DNA of 64,000 nucleotides from Pseudomonadota bacterium (GTDB lineage Bacteria > Pseudomonadota > Gammaproteobacteria > Burkholderiales > Burkholderiaceae_B), in the NCBI GenBank assembly GCA_023440825.1, contig JAEXRL010000003.1, forward strand, positions 1 to 64,000, given 5' to 3'. This document shows positions 17,733-27,669 of the stretch, piece after piece. Numbering within the stretch: position 1 is the first letter of the stretch; every line of letters starts with the position of its first letter. The notes under the pieces were generated by a model. It made no database searches, was not told the DNA's origin, and was given only the letters and a program-made list of their open reading frames with translations. The position numbers and the translations under genes were made by a program.

Positions 17733-20588
17733 ATGGACGCCATACGCATACGCGGCGCACGCACGCACAATCTCAAAAACATATCTGTAGACTTGCCACG
17801 ACACCAGTTGGTAGTCGTGACCGGGCTATCGGGCTCGGGCAAATCGTCACTGGCGTTCGACACCTTATATGCCGAAGGCCAGCGCCGTTATGTAGAAAGC
17901 CTATCGGCCTATGCCAGACAGTTTTTACAACTGATGGACAAGCCCGACGTAGACTTAATCGAGGGTTTATCGCCTGCCATTGCCATTGAACAAAAAGCGG
18001 CAGGCCATAATCCGCGCTCTACCGTGGGCACCACCACCGAGATTCACGATTACCTGCGACTATTGTACGCCCGTGTAGGCATTCCTTATTGCCCAGAGCA
18101 CCACTTACCCTTACAAGCGCAAAGTGTGAGCCAAATCGTGGACGAGGTGTTGCAGTGGGAGACTGAAACACGCGTCGCTATCTTGGCTCCCATCCGCCCT
18201 GATAGCACCCAAACCCTAAGCTCCTTGCTACAAAGCTTACAGGCTCAGGGCTTTGTGCGTGTACGCGTTAAGGGCGTCATGCATACACTGGACGACAAGC
18301 CTGAGCTCTCTGACGCCGATGAAACCGGGGTGCAAGTGGTGATTGATCGGTTGCGCATACGCCCCGATGCTCAGCAACGTTTGGCCGAAAGTCTGGAAAC
18401 AGCCTTAAGTTTGGCAGATGGCCGCGTTGTGGTGCTAAATATGGATACCGAGCACGAACACAACTATTCCAGCCATTACGCCTGTCCGTCCTGCGACTAC
18501 AGCCTTGATGCCTTAGAGCCGCGTTTATTCAGTTTTAATAATCCGGCTGGCGCCTGCCCGCAATGTAATGGCTTGGGTCAGGTCGATGTCTTTGACCCTG
18601 AACTCGTGCTCGCCTTCCCGGATCTAAGCCTAGCTGGCGGGGCTATCGAAGGCTGGGACAAACGCAATGCGTTCACCTACACCCTGCTCACCAGTTTGGC
18701 CGCCCACTACGAATTTGATATAGAAACCCCCTTCAACACCCTGCCCGAAACCATACAAGAAAAAATACTGTACGGCTCAGGCGAGGAAGCCATTGCTTTT
18801 CTTTATCTCAATGAGGGGGGGCGCACCACCGTTAAAACGCATGCTTTTGAAGGTGTGCTGCCCAATCTGGAGCGCCGCTGGAGCGAAACCGAATCCAGTG
18901 CTGTACGTGATGAGCTAGCCAAGCTACGTCGCACCCAAAAGTGTCCGGCCTGCAACGGAGCCCGGCTTCGTCCCGAAGCGCGTCATGTACGCATAGGTAT
19001 CGATACCGCCGAGCATCAGGAACAAGGTCTGGCCATTTATGAGCTTGAGGCCCTGTCACTGGCAGACTGCCTACACTGGTTCGAGCATCTGGAGCTACGT
19101 GGTGCCCGCCAAGAAATCGCCGATCGCATACTGCGCGAAATTCGTGCACGCCTGGAGTTTTTAAATAATGTCGGCCTGAACTACTTGTCACTGGACCGTA
19201 GCGCAGACACCATCTCTGGCGGAGAGGCGCAGCGTATACGCCTAGCCAGCCAGATAGGCTCGGGATTAACGGGAATTATGTACGTACTGGACGAGCCCTC
19301 GATTGGCCTGCACCAGCGTGACAATGAGCGTCTCATCCACACCTTGCAACACTTACGTAATCTGGGTAATAGCGTGATCGTCGTCGAGCACGATGAAGAC
19401 ATGATACGTGCCGCTGATTATGTGATTGATATGGGGCCAGGAGCCGGAGAGCACGGCGGACAAATTGTGGCCCAGGGCAAACCAGAGCAAATCAGTGCCG
19501 ACCCAGCCTCTCTGACCGGGAAGTACCTCAGCGGGCAGCTACGCATCAAAACACAGCAGCCACGCTCCATGCAAAGCTCGCTGGATTGGCTAGAGCTGAT
19601 TGGCGCCTGTGGACATAACTTAAAGTCCGTCCATTTACGCCTGCCCGTCGCACGCCTTAGTTGCATCACAGGGGTATCAGGCTCTGGTAAATCAACGCTG
19701 ATCAATGACACCCTGGCTCAAGCATTGGCCCGCTCCTTGCACCGTGCCCAAAGTCCGGCCGCTCCCTACGAGCGCATTGAGGGCCTTAGCCTGTTTGATA
19801 AAATTATCTCTGTCGACCAGTCGCCAATCGGCCGTACACCGCGTAGTAACCCCGCCACCTACACCGGAATGTTTACCAGCATCCGTGAATTATTCGCGGG
19901 TGTACCCGAGTCCCGTTTGCGCGGCTATGACCCCGGTCGTTTTTCATTTAACGTAAAAGGGGGACGTTGTGAGGCGTGTCAAGGCGACGGAGTCGTCAAG
20001 GTGGAAATGCACTTTCTGCCTGATGTCTACGTGCCCTGCGAAGTATGCCAAGGGCAACGATACAATCGCGAAACGCTGGAAATACGCTATCGTGGCCTTA
20101 ATATCAGCGAGGTGCTAGACCTTACCGTCGTACAGGCACTGGAATTTTTCGATGCCATACCGGCTATTGCCCGCAAACTTCACACCCTAATGGATGTTGG
20201 GCTTTCCTATATTCGTCTGGGTCAAAATGCCACAACTTTATCTGGGGGGGAGGCACAACGTGTCAAACTCTCATTAGAACTCTCACGTCGCAGTACAGGA
20301 CGCACCATTTATATTCTGGACGAGCCCACGACAGGTTTGCATTTTCACGATATTGCCGTCTTGCTGGATGTGCTCAATAAGCTGGTGGATGCCGGCAATA
20401 CTGTGGTGGTCATTGAACACAATTTAGATGTGATTAAAACCGCAGACTGGGTAGTCGATATGGGGCCAGAGGGCGGCGAAGGCGGCGGCATGATCGTTGT
20501 ACAAGGCACGCCGGCCCAAGTGGCCGCATGCCCAGACAGCCATACCGGACGTTATTTACGCCCCCTGCTGAATTCACATCAGAAATAA
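17733..20588 (+). CDS. uvrA: Excinuclease ABC subunit A
   Basis: DNA-damage recognition ATPase of nucleotide excision repair, which loads UvrB. 951 residues, full length. Two ABC modules are present: Walker A GLSGSGKSSLAF near residue 31 and GVSGSGKSTLIND near 650; signature motifs SGGEAQRIRLASQ near 490 and SGGEAQRVKLSLE near 830. Zinc modules have CPSC...CPQC near 250 and CEAC...CEVC near 745. I found no clear LexA-like SOS box in the short space before it. Its last 15 bases overlap the convergent dgt gene. Confidence 0.98.
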   Translation: MDAIRIRGARTHNLKNISVDLPRHQLVVVTGLSGSGKSSLAFDTLYAEGQRRYVESLSAYARQFLQLMDKPDVDLIEGLSPAIAIEQKAAGHNPRSTVGTTTEIHDYLRLLYARVGIPYCPEHHLPLQAQSVSQIVDEVLQWETETRVAILAPIRPDSTQTLSSLLQSLQAQGFVRVRVKGVMHTLDDKPELSDADETGVQVVIDRLRIRPDAQQRLAESLETALSLADGRVVVLNMDTEHEHNYSSHYACPSCDYSLDALEPRLFSFNNPAGACPQCNGLGQVDVFDPELVLAFPDLSLAGGAIEGWDKRNAFTYTLLTSLAAHYEFDIETPFNTLPETIQEKILYGSGEEAIAFLYLNEGGRTTVKTHAFEGVLPNLERRWSETESSAVRDELAKLRRTQKCPACNGARLRPEARHVRIGIDTAEHQEQGLAIYELEALSLADCLHWFEHLELRGARQEIADRILREIRARLEFLNNVGLNYLSLDRSADTISGGEAQRIRLASQIGSGLTGIMYVLDEPSIGLHQRDNERLIHTLQHLRNLGNSVIVVEHDEDMIRAADYVIDMGPGAGEHGGQIVAQGKPEQISADPASLTGKYLSGQLRIKTQQPRSMQSSLDWLELIGACGHNLKSVHLRLPVARLSCITGVSGSGKSTLINDTLAQALARSLHRAQSPAAPYERIEGLSLFDKIISVDQSPIGRTPRSNPATYTGMFTSIRELFAGVPESRLRGYDPGRFSFNVKGGRCEACQGDGVVKVEMHFLPDVYVPCEVCQGQRYNRETLEIRYRGLNISEVLDLTVVQALEFFDAIPAIARKLHTLMDVGLSYIRLGQNATTLSGGEAQRVKLSLELSRRSTGRTIYILDEPTTGLHFHDIAVLLDVLNKLVDAGNTVVVIEHNLDVIKTADWVVDMGPEGGEGGGMIVVQGTPAQVAACPDSHTGRYLRPLLNSHQK

Positions 20589-21698
20589 CTGCTGATGCTC
20601 GCGAATGGCGTAACGATCGGTCATGCCTGCAATATAATCAGCAATAGCCCGCGCTTGAGCGACCGGCTCATCGCGTCGGTATTCGTACGCTAGCAAACGC
20701 GGGTCGTCCAAGAAGGCCTGAAACAGCTCTCGTACAATGCGCCGCGCCTTATTCATCATGCGCACCACTTTGTAATGACGGTATAAGTTCCGATGCAAGA
20801 AACGCTTCAGCTCGTCCGCCTCGGCGCGAATTTCAGCCGAAAAACTGGCCAGCTTGGGTAAATCACGTACCTGATCCACATGCTCAGGCTGATAGCGCTG
20901 CAAGGCTGCTCGCGTCGTCTGGCTTAAGTCCACCACTAATGTATTGATCATGCGGCGGATAATTTCCGCGACTAGGCGCTTGCCCTCCAGGCCTGGGTAC
21001 GCCTGTTGAACAAGGCGGTAATGGCGCTCAAACAAAGACAGTTGCATCAACTGATCCAGATCGATCAAGCCAGAGCGTAATCCATCGTCGATATCGTGAT
21101 TATTGTAGGCAATCTCGTCGGCTAGATTGGCAATCTGTGCCTCCAGGGAAGGCTGTTTTTTTTGTAAAAATCGTTCGCCTACATCACCTAGTAATCGGGC
21201 GTGCTTCACCGAACAGTGTTTGAGTATGCCTTCTCGAGTCTCGAAACACAGATTTAAGCCATTAAAAGCGGCATAGCGCTCTTCAAGCTCGTCCACGACG
21301 CGTAGACTTTGCAAATTATGTTCAAAGCCACCGGCCTCAGGGCTAAGCGCCTGCATGCACGCATTCAGCTCATCTTGGCCTGCATGCCCAAAAGGCGTAT
21401 GCCCCAAGTCATGAGCCAAAGAAATAGCTTCGATTAAATCTTCCTGCAAACCCAGATTACGTGCCACGGCACGCGCAATCTGGGCCACTTCCAAGCTATG
21501 GGTCAAACGAGTACGGAATAAATCACCTTCGTGATTAATGAATACCTGCGTCTTGTACTCTAGCAAACGAAAAGCGTTGCAATGCACAATTCGGTCCCGA
21601 TCTCGCTGAAAAGCATGACGTCCCTCTGGCGCTGGCTCGGAGTAGCGCCGGCCGCGAGATTGTTCAGGTAAACAAGCATAAGCGGCCAAATGAGTCAT
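20574..21698 (-). CDS. dgt: Deoxyguanosinetriphosphate triphosphohydrolase-like protein (dNTPase)
   Basis: HD-domain dNTP triphosphohydrolase, 374 residues, which cuts dNTPs to deoxynucleoside and triphosphate. The metal-binding HD motif is visible as RTRLTHSLEVAQIAR near residue 65 and SLAHDLGHTPFGHAG near 110, with DEIAYNNHDIDDGLR further on. This is the shorter Dgt-like type rather than the about 500-residue E. coli Dgt. Its AGGAG ribosome site lies inside the stop region of aroB, three bases away, which implies coupled translation in an aroK-aroB-dgt operon. Confidence 0.93.
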   Translation of the reverse strand: MTHLAAYACLPEQSRGRRYSEPAPEGRHAFQRDRDRIVHCNAFRLLEYKTQVFINHEGDLFRTRLTHSLEVAQIARAVARNLGLQEDLIEAISLAHDLGHTPFGHAGQDELNACMQALSPEAGGFEHNLQSLRVVDELEERYAAFNGLNLCFETREGILKHCSVKHARLLGDVGERFLQKKQPSLEAQIANLADEIAYNNHDIDDGLRSGLIDLDQLMQLSLFERHYRLVQQAYPGLEGKRLVAEIIRRMINTLVVDLSQTTRAALQRYQPEHVDQVRDLPKLASFSAEIRAEADELKRFLHRNLYRHYKVVRMMNKARRIVRELFQAFLDDPRLLAYEYRRDEPVAQARAIADYIAGMTDRYAIREHQQLFLM

Positions 21699-21701
21699 GA
21701 T

Positions 21702-22790
21702 TTACTCCTGCGCCGCACTCGCGAAACGGCTAAGCACCTCGCGCACCAACGCGGCGTCAACCACTTGCACCACCGTTTTGCCAATCTGGGGCAACAACAC
21801 GAAACGCAGTTGTCCACCTTCGGCTTTTTTATCCACCTGCATCAAATCCAGCCATTGTTCTGCAGGCCAAGCGGGAGGCACCACAGGACAACCACTGGCA
21901 ATGACCAGATCGCGTATTGCCTGCACGTGAGCCTGTGGCAAACCACATACCAGTGCGGACAGCTCGGCAGCCATCACCATGCCGCAGCCTACAGCCTCTC
22001 CGTGCAACCATTGCCCGTAGCCCAGGCCAGCCTCGATAGCATGGCCAAAGGTGTGACCAAAGTTCAAGATGGCCCGCAAGCCAGACTCACGCTCGTCTTG
22101 CGACACCACATCGGCTTTGACCTCGCACGAGCGCTGAATCGCATAAGACAAAGCAGGCGCGTTTAACTGCCGCAAGCTGGCCATATTGCTACGGCACCAA
22201 TCGAAAAAGGATGCATCGTAAATCATGCCGTACTTAATAACTTCTGCCAGACCCGCAGAAATTTCACGGGCGGGCAAAGAGTTCAATACTGTGGTGTCAA
22301 TTTCCACTGCCACGGGTTGATAAAACGCACCAATCATATTTTTACCCAAGGGGTGATTGATCGCTGTTTTACCTCCTACGGAAGAATCTACTTGTGACAA
22401 CAAGGTAGTAGGCACTTGCAAAAAGCGCACGCCCCGCATAAAACACGCTGCGGCAAAACCTGCCATATCACCGATCACACCGCCACCCAAGGCAACAATC
22501 AGGGCTTTGCGGTCCAGTCGCTCGGCCAGCAAGCGATCAAAAATAAGATTTAGGGTGTCCCAAGATTTGTGCGCCTCGCCATCGGGCAGCTCAATCATCA
22601 GGATACGCTTGCCTGTCTGCTCAAGCGCCCGTCGAACCTGAGCACCATACAAACCCGCCACGACTGGGTTCGTCACAATGGCAATCGCTGTACTGGAATC
22701 GGGCACACTATCCGCCAAACGATCCAGGCGTCCAGCCGCAATATGAATGGGGTACTCCCCACCAGCGGTAGTCACATGTACCACACTCAT
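21702..22790 (-). CDS. aroB: 3-dehydroquinate synthase
   Basis: Second step of the shikimate pathway: DAHP to 3-dehydroquinate, using NAD+ and a divalent metal. 362 residues. Conserved blocks: GGGVIGDMAGFAAACFMRG near residue 105, QVPTTLLSQVDSSVGGKTAIN near 125, and metal ligands in the ILNFGHTFGHAIE region near 250. The ATG at 22790 overlaps the aroK stop by one base (TGATG) and has GAGGTGA upstream; an in-frame TTG directly before it is less likely. Confidence 0.97.
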   Translation of the reverse strand: MSVVHVTTAGGEYPIHIAAGRLDRLADSVPDSSTAIAIVTNPVVAGLYGAQVRRALEQTGKRILMIELPDGEAHKSWDTLNLIFDRLLAERLDRKALIVALGGGVIGDMAGFAAACFMRGVRFLQVPTTLLSQVDSSVGGKTAINHPLGKNMIGAFYQPVAVEIDTTVLNSLPAREISAGLAEVIKYGMIYDASFFDWCRSNMASLRQLNAPALSYAIQRSCEVKADVVSQDERESGLRAILNFGHTFGHAIEAGLGYGQWLHGEAVGCGMVMAAELSALVCGLPQAHVQAIRDLVIASGCPVVPPAWPAEQWLDLMQVDKKAEGGQLRFVLLPQIGKTVVQVVDAALVREVLSRFASAAQE

Positions 22791-23392
22791 CAAGTCACCT
22801 CATTAAGCAAAACCAATAACTGGCGCACTGCATGCGCTACCGGCGCTGAACCGGTTTCAAACGATAGATGCGCAACCTCTTGATAAAGCGGCTCACGCTC
22901 TTCAAGCAAACGCAAAAGCGTGCCACGTGGATCGCTGTTCTGCAACAGCGGACGATTACGATCCCGAGCGACACGCCGGAACAACTCCTCTACACTAGCA
23001 CGCAAATACACGACCGTACCACGCTCATGCAAATACTGCCGATTCAACGGAGATAGTATTGCCCCACCACCTGTGGCCAGTACAATACCGGATAGGCGGG
23101 AGACAGCATCCAGCACTGCTGACTCACGTTTACGGAACCCTTGCTCACCTTCGATGTCAAAGATGGTTGCAACGCGGACACCGCAACGAGCCTCCAGCTC
23201 ATGATCCAGATCGATGAATGTACGATTCATCTCTTTGGCAAGCTGGCGGCCTATTGTCGTCTTTCCGGCACCCATCATTCCTACCAAGATGATAGGGCGC
23301 GCACCGCCTTGTTGTAATTCCAGCAGCTCAGACTCGGTTAAAGGACTAGGATGTTCTACAGGCATCAGGTGTTCAGGTAAAGAGTCAGTCAT
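22790..23392 (-). CDS. aroK: Shikimate kinase
   Basis: Phosphorylates shikimate at the 3-hydroxyl, fifth step of the shikimate pathway. The Walker A GMMGAGKTTIGRQLA is near residue 40, the shikimate-binding DLDHELE near 60, GFRKRE near 84, and GGGAILSP near 105. 200 residues with an N-terminal extension of about 30, as in other Alcaligenaceae; a second ATG at codon 10 is possible. It is first in the aroK-aroB-dgt operon, divergent from mrcA. Confidence 0.96.
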   Translation of the reverse strand: MTDSLPEHLMPVEHPSPLTESELLELQQGGARPIILVGMMGAGKTTIGRQLAKEMNRTFIDLDHELEARCGVRVATIFDIEGEQGFRKRESAVLDAVSRLSGIVLATGGGAILSPLNRQYLHERGTVVYLRASVEELFRRVARDRNRPLLQNSDPRGTLLRLLEEREPLYQEVAHLSFETGSAPVAHAVRQLLVLLNEVT

Positions 23393-23510
23393 TTGTGTAT
23401 TATCCCACTAGCACCTGTAAAGCACAGGCCATTATTGCCGAATTATATTGTTACATTATGTCCGTGCATAATATTAAGGCCAACCCGTATTGGGCTTAAA
23501 ATCAGAAGCA

Positions 23511-25928
23511 ATGAATTCATCTACGAAATCCTCATCCATGCCTCAGCATTCCTCTGGTTCCTTTTTTGTCCGCTTACTGACAAAAACAGTGATTTTACTC
23601 GGAGGCCTGGGTTTGTGCGCCGCGCTGTTAACAGCCCTCGCCTTGGCATTGACTTGGCCCAATCTGCCCGAGTTAACCGCCATGACCGACTACCGGCCGC
23701 GCGTCCCGCTACGCATTTACACTGCCGATAAAGTATTAATTGGCGAATTTGGCGAAGAACGCCGAAATGTATTGCGCTCCGACGAAATCCCCGATGTGAT
23801 GAAAGCCGCTATTCTGGCAGCCGAAGACGATCGCTTTTATCAACATAGCGGTATCGACTGGATGGGTGTAGGACGCGCAGCTCTGGCTAACTTGACCCAT
23901 ATGTCCAAGACACAGGGTGCCAGTACGATCACGATGCAAGTAGCACGTAATTTTTATTTGTCCTCAGACAAAACGTATACACGTAAATTTTACGAGCTCA
24001 TGCTCACCTTCAAAATCGAAGCCACCCTCACGAAAGATCAAATTCTTGAACTCTACATGAATCAGATCTTCCTGGGACACCGCGCTTATGGTTTTGCGGC
24101 GGCCTCACGCGCTTATCTGGGCAAAGAGCTCAGTGATGCCACCATCGCTGAAGCCGCCATGCTGGCAGGTATCCCTAAAGCACCCTCGCGTTACAACCCG
24201 ATTGCTAATTTCTCGCGTGCAAAAAGCCGACAAGCTTACGTACTGAGCCGTATGCGAGCGCTGGGCTATATTACCGAAGCGGAATACCAGCAAGCCACAG
24301 ATCAAAAAATCGAAATCAAGCCCGCTGTCGGTACCCCTGCGGGCGGTTACGCTGTGCACGGTGAATATGCCGCTGAACTGGCTCGCCAATTGCTTTACGG
24401 TGTTTACCAGGACAATGTGTACTCTCGCGGCTTCAATATATACACCACCATAGATTCCAAGGACCAGGAAGCCGCGTATCTGGCTCTGCGCAACGGGGTG
24501 CTCAACTACACCCGACGAGCACGTTACACAGGCCCACAAGGTCATATCACCTTGCCCGCCGGGCTAGAAAATGACGCGGCAGCTTTAGATACCTTACTAG
24601 ACCGCACTCTTGAAACCTATCCGGACACTGGCGACTTGTTAACCGGCGTCGTGTTGGAAGCCAGTCCCACCCGTATCCGGGTGGCACGCAGTGCAGAAAA
24701 TATTATCGATGTCACCGACAAGCGCGCACTCAATATCGTTGCCCGCGGCTTGGTCAAAAATGCCGCCTCTGATGTAAAAATAGAACGTGGCTCAGTCGTT
24801 TACTTGTTCAAACACCCCGAATACTGGGAAGTGCTTAATATGCCTAGCATTCAAGCTGCCCTGGTTTCTATGCGTCCCCAAGACGGCGCGATACGCGCCA
24901 TGGTGGGCGGCTTTCACTTCTCGGATGGTAAATTCAACCGTGTCACGCAAGCGTGGCGCCAGCCTGGTTCGGCCTTTAAGCCCTTTATTTATGCGTCATC
25001 GCTTGAGCGCGGCCTGACCCCCGCCACTCAAATTTCAGACGAGCCCATCACCATACGCTCGGGATCCGGTAAAACGTGGGCTCCAAAAAATTACGGCCGT
25101 ACGTATGAACCTATGCTGACCATGCGTCAAGGACTGTATAAGTCCAAAAACATGGTGTCCATTCGTATCATGCAGGCTGTGGGCGCGGACTACGTACAGC
25201 AATACATTGCACGCTTTGGTTTTGATGATCCCAAGCGTCAACCCGCTGTCTTGCCTCTCGCATTGGGTGCAGGTAGCGTAACCCCCCTGCAACTGGCCAA
25301 CGGCTACAGCGTCTTTGCCAATGGCGGATACCGGGTACAGCCCTATCTGATTGACCACGTCACCGATAGCACGGGCAAAGTCATCATGCAGGCCAAGCCC
25401 ACTATTGCCGGCGACTCGGCTGCCAGAGCCATTGATCCTCGCACCGCTTATGTCATGAATGATCTGCTGCGTGGCGTAGCTACCTCGGGTACCGGAGCAC
25501 GTGCGTCCGCCACATTGAAACGGAATGATATTGGTGGCAAAACAGGCACCACCAACGATTCTCACGACGCTTGGTTTGCAGGCTATACGCCTAAACTAGT
25601 GAGTGTGGCCTGGATGGGTTTTGACCAGCCCCGAAGCATGGGTTCTGGGGAAACAGGTGGTGGAGCCGCTATGCCCATCTGGATTGATTACATGCGCACC
25701 GCCCTGGCTAATGAGCCGGTTGTCGCCCCTGGCGCTCTGCCCTCTGGACTTAGTCGCCAAGGTGGTGATTTTTACTTTGCGGAGTTTCCCCCAGGTAAAG
25801 CCATTGCACGGGTGGGCTTACCTGCACCAGGAGACTTCGATGGAATTGACGATCTGCTCCAGCAACTGCCTGTCGACCTAAGCAGCTACAGCCCGCCCAA
25901 GGGCTCCGATAATTTTGTGAGCTTTTAA
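23511..25928 (+). CDS. mrcA: Penicillin-binding protein 1A (bifunctional peptidoglycan synthase)
   Basis: Inner-membrane enzyme that polymerises glycan strands and cross-links peptides. About 805 residues from the ATG at 23511; a TTG seven codons earlier is also in frame. A short cytoplasmic tail and one membrane helix (about residues 22-47) precede the GT51 glycosyltransferase domain (ILAAEDDRFYQHSGID near 95, GASTITMQVARNFYL near 138). The transpeptidase domain has SxxK in GSAFKPFIY, SKN in YKSKNMVSIR and KTGTTN. A strong terminator follows. Divergent from aroK, a classic arrangement. Confidence 0.96.
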   Translation: MNSSTKSSSMPQHSSGSFFVRLLTKTVILLGGLGLCAALLTALALALTWPNLPELTAMTDYRPRVPLRIYTADKVLIGEFGEERRNVLRSDEIPDVMKAAILAAEDDRFYQHSGIDWMGVGRAALANLTHMSKTQGASTITMQVARNFYLSSDKTYTRKFYELMLTFKIEATLTKDQILELYMNQIFLGHRAYGFAAASRAYLGKELSDATIAEAAMLAGIPKAPSRYNPIANFSRAKSRQAYVLSRMRALGYITEAEYQQATDQKIEIKPAVGTPAGGYAVHGEYAAELARQLLYGVYQDNVYSRGFNIYTTIDSKDQEAAYLALRNGVLNYTRRARYTGPQGHITLPAGLENDAAALDTLLDRTLETYPDTGDLLTGVVLEASPTRIRVARSAENIIDVTDKRALNIVARGLVKNAASDVKIERGSVVYLFKHPEYWEVLNMPSIQAALVSMRPQDGAIRAMVGGFHFSDGKFNRVTQAWRQPGSAFKPFIYASSLERGLTPATQISDEPITIRSGSGKTWAPKNYGRTYEPMLTMRQGLYKSKNMVSIRIMQAVGADYVQQYIARFGFDDPKRQPAVLPLALGAGSVTPLQLANGYSVFANGGYRVQPYLIDHVTDSTGKVIMQAKPTIAGDSAARAIDPRTAYVMNDLLRGVATSGTGARASATLKRNDIGGKTGTTNDSHDAWFAGYTPKLVSVAWMGFDQPRSMGSGETGGGAAMPIWIDYMRTALANEPVVAPGALPSGLSRQGGDFYFAEFPPGKAIARVGLPAPGDFDGIDDLLQQLPVDLSSYSPPKGSDNFVSF

Positions 25929-25939
25929 GCCCTAAGCCT

Positions 25940-25966
25940 GCGCCAGCAAATTGCTGGCGCTTTTTT
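25940..25966 (+). terminator. Rho-independent terminator of mrcA
   Basis: Arms GCGCCAGCA (25940-25948) and TGCTGGCGC (25952-25960) with a three-base loop (AAT), followed by six T residues at 25961-25966. Confidence 0.92.
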
Positions 25967-26067
25967 CTTCAGTACGCCACAAAATCAAAGACCACACACA
26001 CTAACAGTTCTTATTATTCGCTGCGGCTGGCATAATAACGAGTCTAACCTCAACCGTTCGAATAATT

Positions 26068-26211
26068 ATGCTCCCTATTGCTCGTACTCCAAAATGGGTA
26101 AGAATGTGCTTGACGGCCTTGCTCTGTACCAGCCTACTGACCGCTTGCGGTTACAAGGGCTCACTAAGGCATGCTCAGCTCCCCCCATCTCAAGCCGAGC
26201 ACTCTGTATAA
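26068..26211 (+). CDS. lptM: Small LptM (YifL-like) lipoprotein
   Basis: A 47-residue lipoprotein precursor. A positively charged N-terminus (RTPKWVR) and hydrophobic core lead to the lipobox LTAC at about residues 24-27, followed by GYKGSLRHAQLPPS, the conserved start of LptM. LptM assists maturation of the LptD/E lipopolysaccharide translocon in the outer membrane (family knowledge). It precedes lysA by 48 bases; short lptM genes commonly sit before lysA or dapF. The gene is short and easily missed, but the lipobox and CGxKG motif make the call firm. Confidence 0.88.
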   Translation: MLPIARTPKWVRMCLTALLCTSLLTACGYKGSLRHAQLPPSQAEHSV

Positions 26212-26259
26212 CCTTTGCCTAAGCCATACAGGCATAGACTTTACTCTTTACTATTACAC

Positions 26260-27528
26260 ATGACTGTCGCACCTCATTTTCAGTTTAAGAATCAAACTCT
26301 ACACGTAGAGCAAGTGCCCTTAGCAACGCTCGCTGAACAATTTGGCACTCCTTTATATGTGTACTCCCGCCAAGCCCTGCGCGATGCGAGTGAGTCCTAC
26401 CGTTTGGCTGGAAAGGGGCGTAAGCTGCTCATCTGTTATGGCATGAAAGCCAATTCCAACTTGGCTGTACTACAAGAGTTCGCCAAGCTTGGTACCGGTT
26501 TTGATATCGTCTCTGGCGGCGAACTGGCACGCGTGCAGGCCGCAGGCGGCGACCCAGGAAAAGTGGTGTTCTCTGGTGTGGGCAAACAAAGCTGGGAAAT
26601 CGAAACGGCCCTAGAGGCCGGTGTAAAGTGCTTTAACGTTGAGTCTGAAGGCGAGCTGGAGCGCATTGCTCAGATTGCAAGTCGTCTTGGCAAACAAGCA
26701 CCTATTTCTCTGCGTGTGAACCCAGACGTAGACGCACACACCCACCCCTATATTTCCACTGGCCTGAAAGACAATAAATTTGGGGTACCCATCGAAGACG
26801 CACCGGCGATCTACGCCCGAGCCCAAGAACTAGATAGTCTGCTGATCACCGGTGTGGACTGTCACATTGGTTCGCAAATCACCGAAATCAGCCCTTATCT
26901 AGACGCGCTGGACAAACTGATTAAACTCATCCAGCAATTGCAACAGCAAGGCATACAGCTACAGCATCTGGATCTGGGTGGTGGCCTTGGCATCCGCTAT
27001 ACCGATGAAACTCCCGCCACGCCTAGCGACCTACTCAATCACGTGTTTGCCGCCCTAGACGCCAATGACCTAGGGCACTTGGAACTCGTACTTGAGCCGG
27101 GTCGATCCATGGTCGGCAATGCAGGGGTATTACTCACACGCGTAGAATACCTCAAGCACGGTGAGAGCAAGAATTTCGCTATTGTTGATGCTGCCATGAA
27201 CGACTTGATACGGCCCACGCTGTATAGCGCCTGGCATGATGTCGAGGCCGTACAGCAACAGTCAGACCAAGAAGTACGTACTTACGACATCGTTGGCCCC
27301 ATCTGTGAAAGCGGCGACTGGCTAGCACGTGACCGTCAACTCGCTCTGGCTCCCGACGACCTGCTCGCTATTATGTCTGCCGGTGCCTATGCCTTTACCA
27401 TGTCTAGCCAATACAACAGCCGCCCCCGCGCAGCAGAGGTAATGGTCGACGGCACAGACGTGCATGTGGTGCGACCACGTGAAGAAATTCACAGCTTATT
27501 TGCCGACGAGCGCTTACTTCCAGAATAA
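26260..27528 (+). CDS. lysA: Diaminopimelate decarboxylase
   Basis: Final step of lysine synthesis: meso-diaminopimelate to L-lysine, PLP-dependent, fold type III. The PLP lysine is in CYGMKANSN near residue 62, with HIGSQI near 205, the phosphate-binding GGGLGI near 245, EPGRSMVGNAG near 288 and the catalytic cysteine in CESGDWLARD near 360. I chose the ATG at 26260 (422 residues, the normal size); an in-frame TTG at 26215 would add 15 residues unlike the family. No lysine riboswitch is seen upstream. Confidence 0.96.
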   Translation: MTVAPHFQFKNQTLHVEQVPLATLAEQFGTPLYVYSRQALRDASESYRLAGKGRKLLICYGMKANSNLAVLQEFAKLGTGFDIVSGGELARVQAAGGDPGKVVFSGVGKQSWEIETALEAGVKCFNVESEGELERIAQIASRLGKQAPISLRVNPDVDAHTHPYISTGLKDNKFGVPIEDAPAIYARAQELDSLLITGVDCHIGSQITEISPYLDALDKLIKLIQQLQQQGIQLQHLDLGGGLGIRYTDETPATPSDLLNHVFAALDANDLGHLELVLEPGRSMVGNAGVLLTRVEYLKHGESKNFAIVDAAMNDLIRPTLYSAWHDVEAVQQQSDQEVRTYDIVGPICESGDWLARDRQLALAPDDLLAIMSAGAYAFTMSSQYNSRPRAAEVMVDGTDVHVVRPREEIHSLFADERLLPE

Positions 27529-27669
27529 AGTAAAAAACTTTCGGCTTATACCTTAAGAAAGGTAGTGACATTCCGTAAATAGCTCATAGATCAGGGCGTC
27601 CGCCATTTTGGTGGGCCTGGGCAAGAAACTGTTTTCCTAGATAAGTCCAACACCTGAATCGCTAGGTTA

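Noticed and set aside
26020..26260. Lysine riboswitch before lysA
   Set aside because: The space is occupied by lptM, and only 48 bases separate lptM from lysA, too few for the aptamer.
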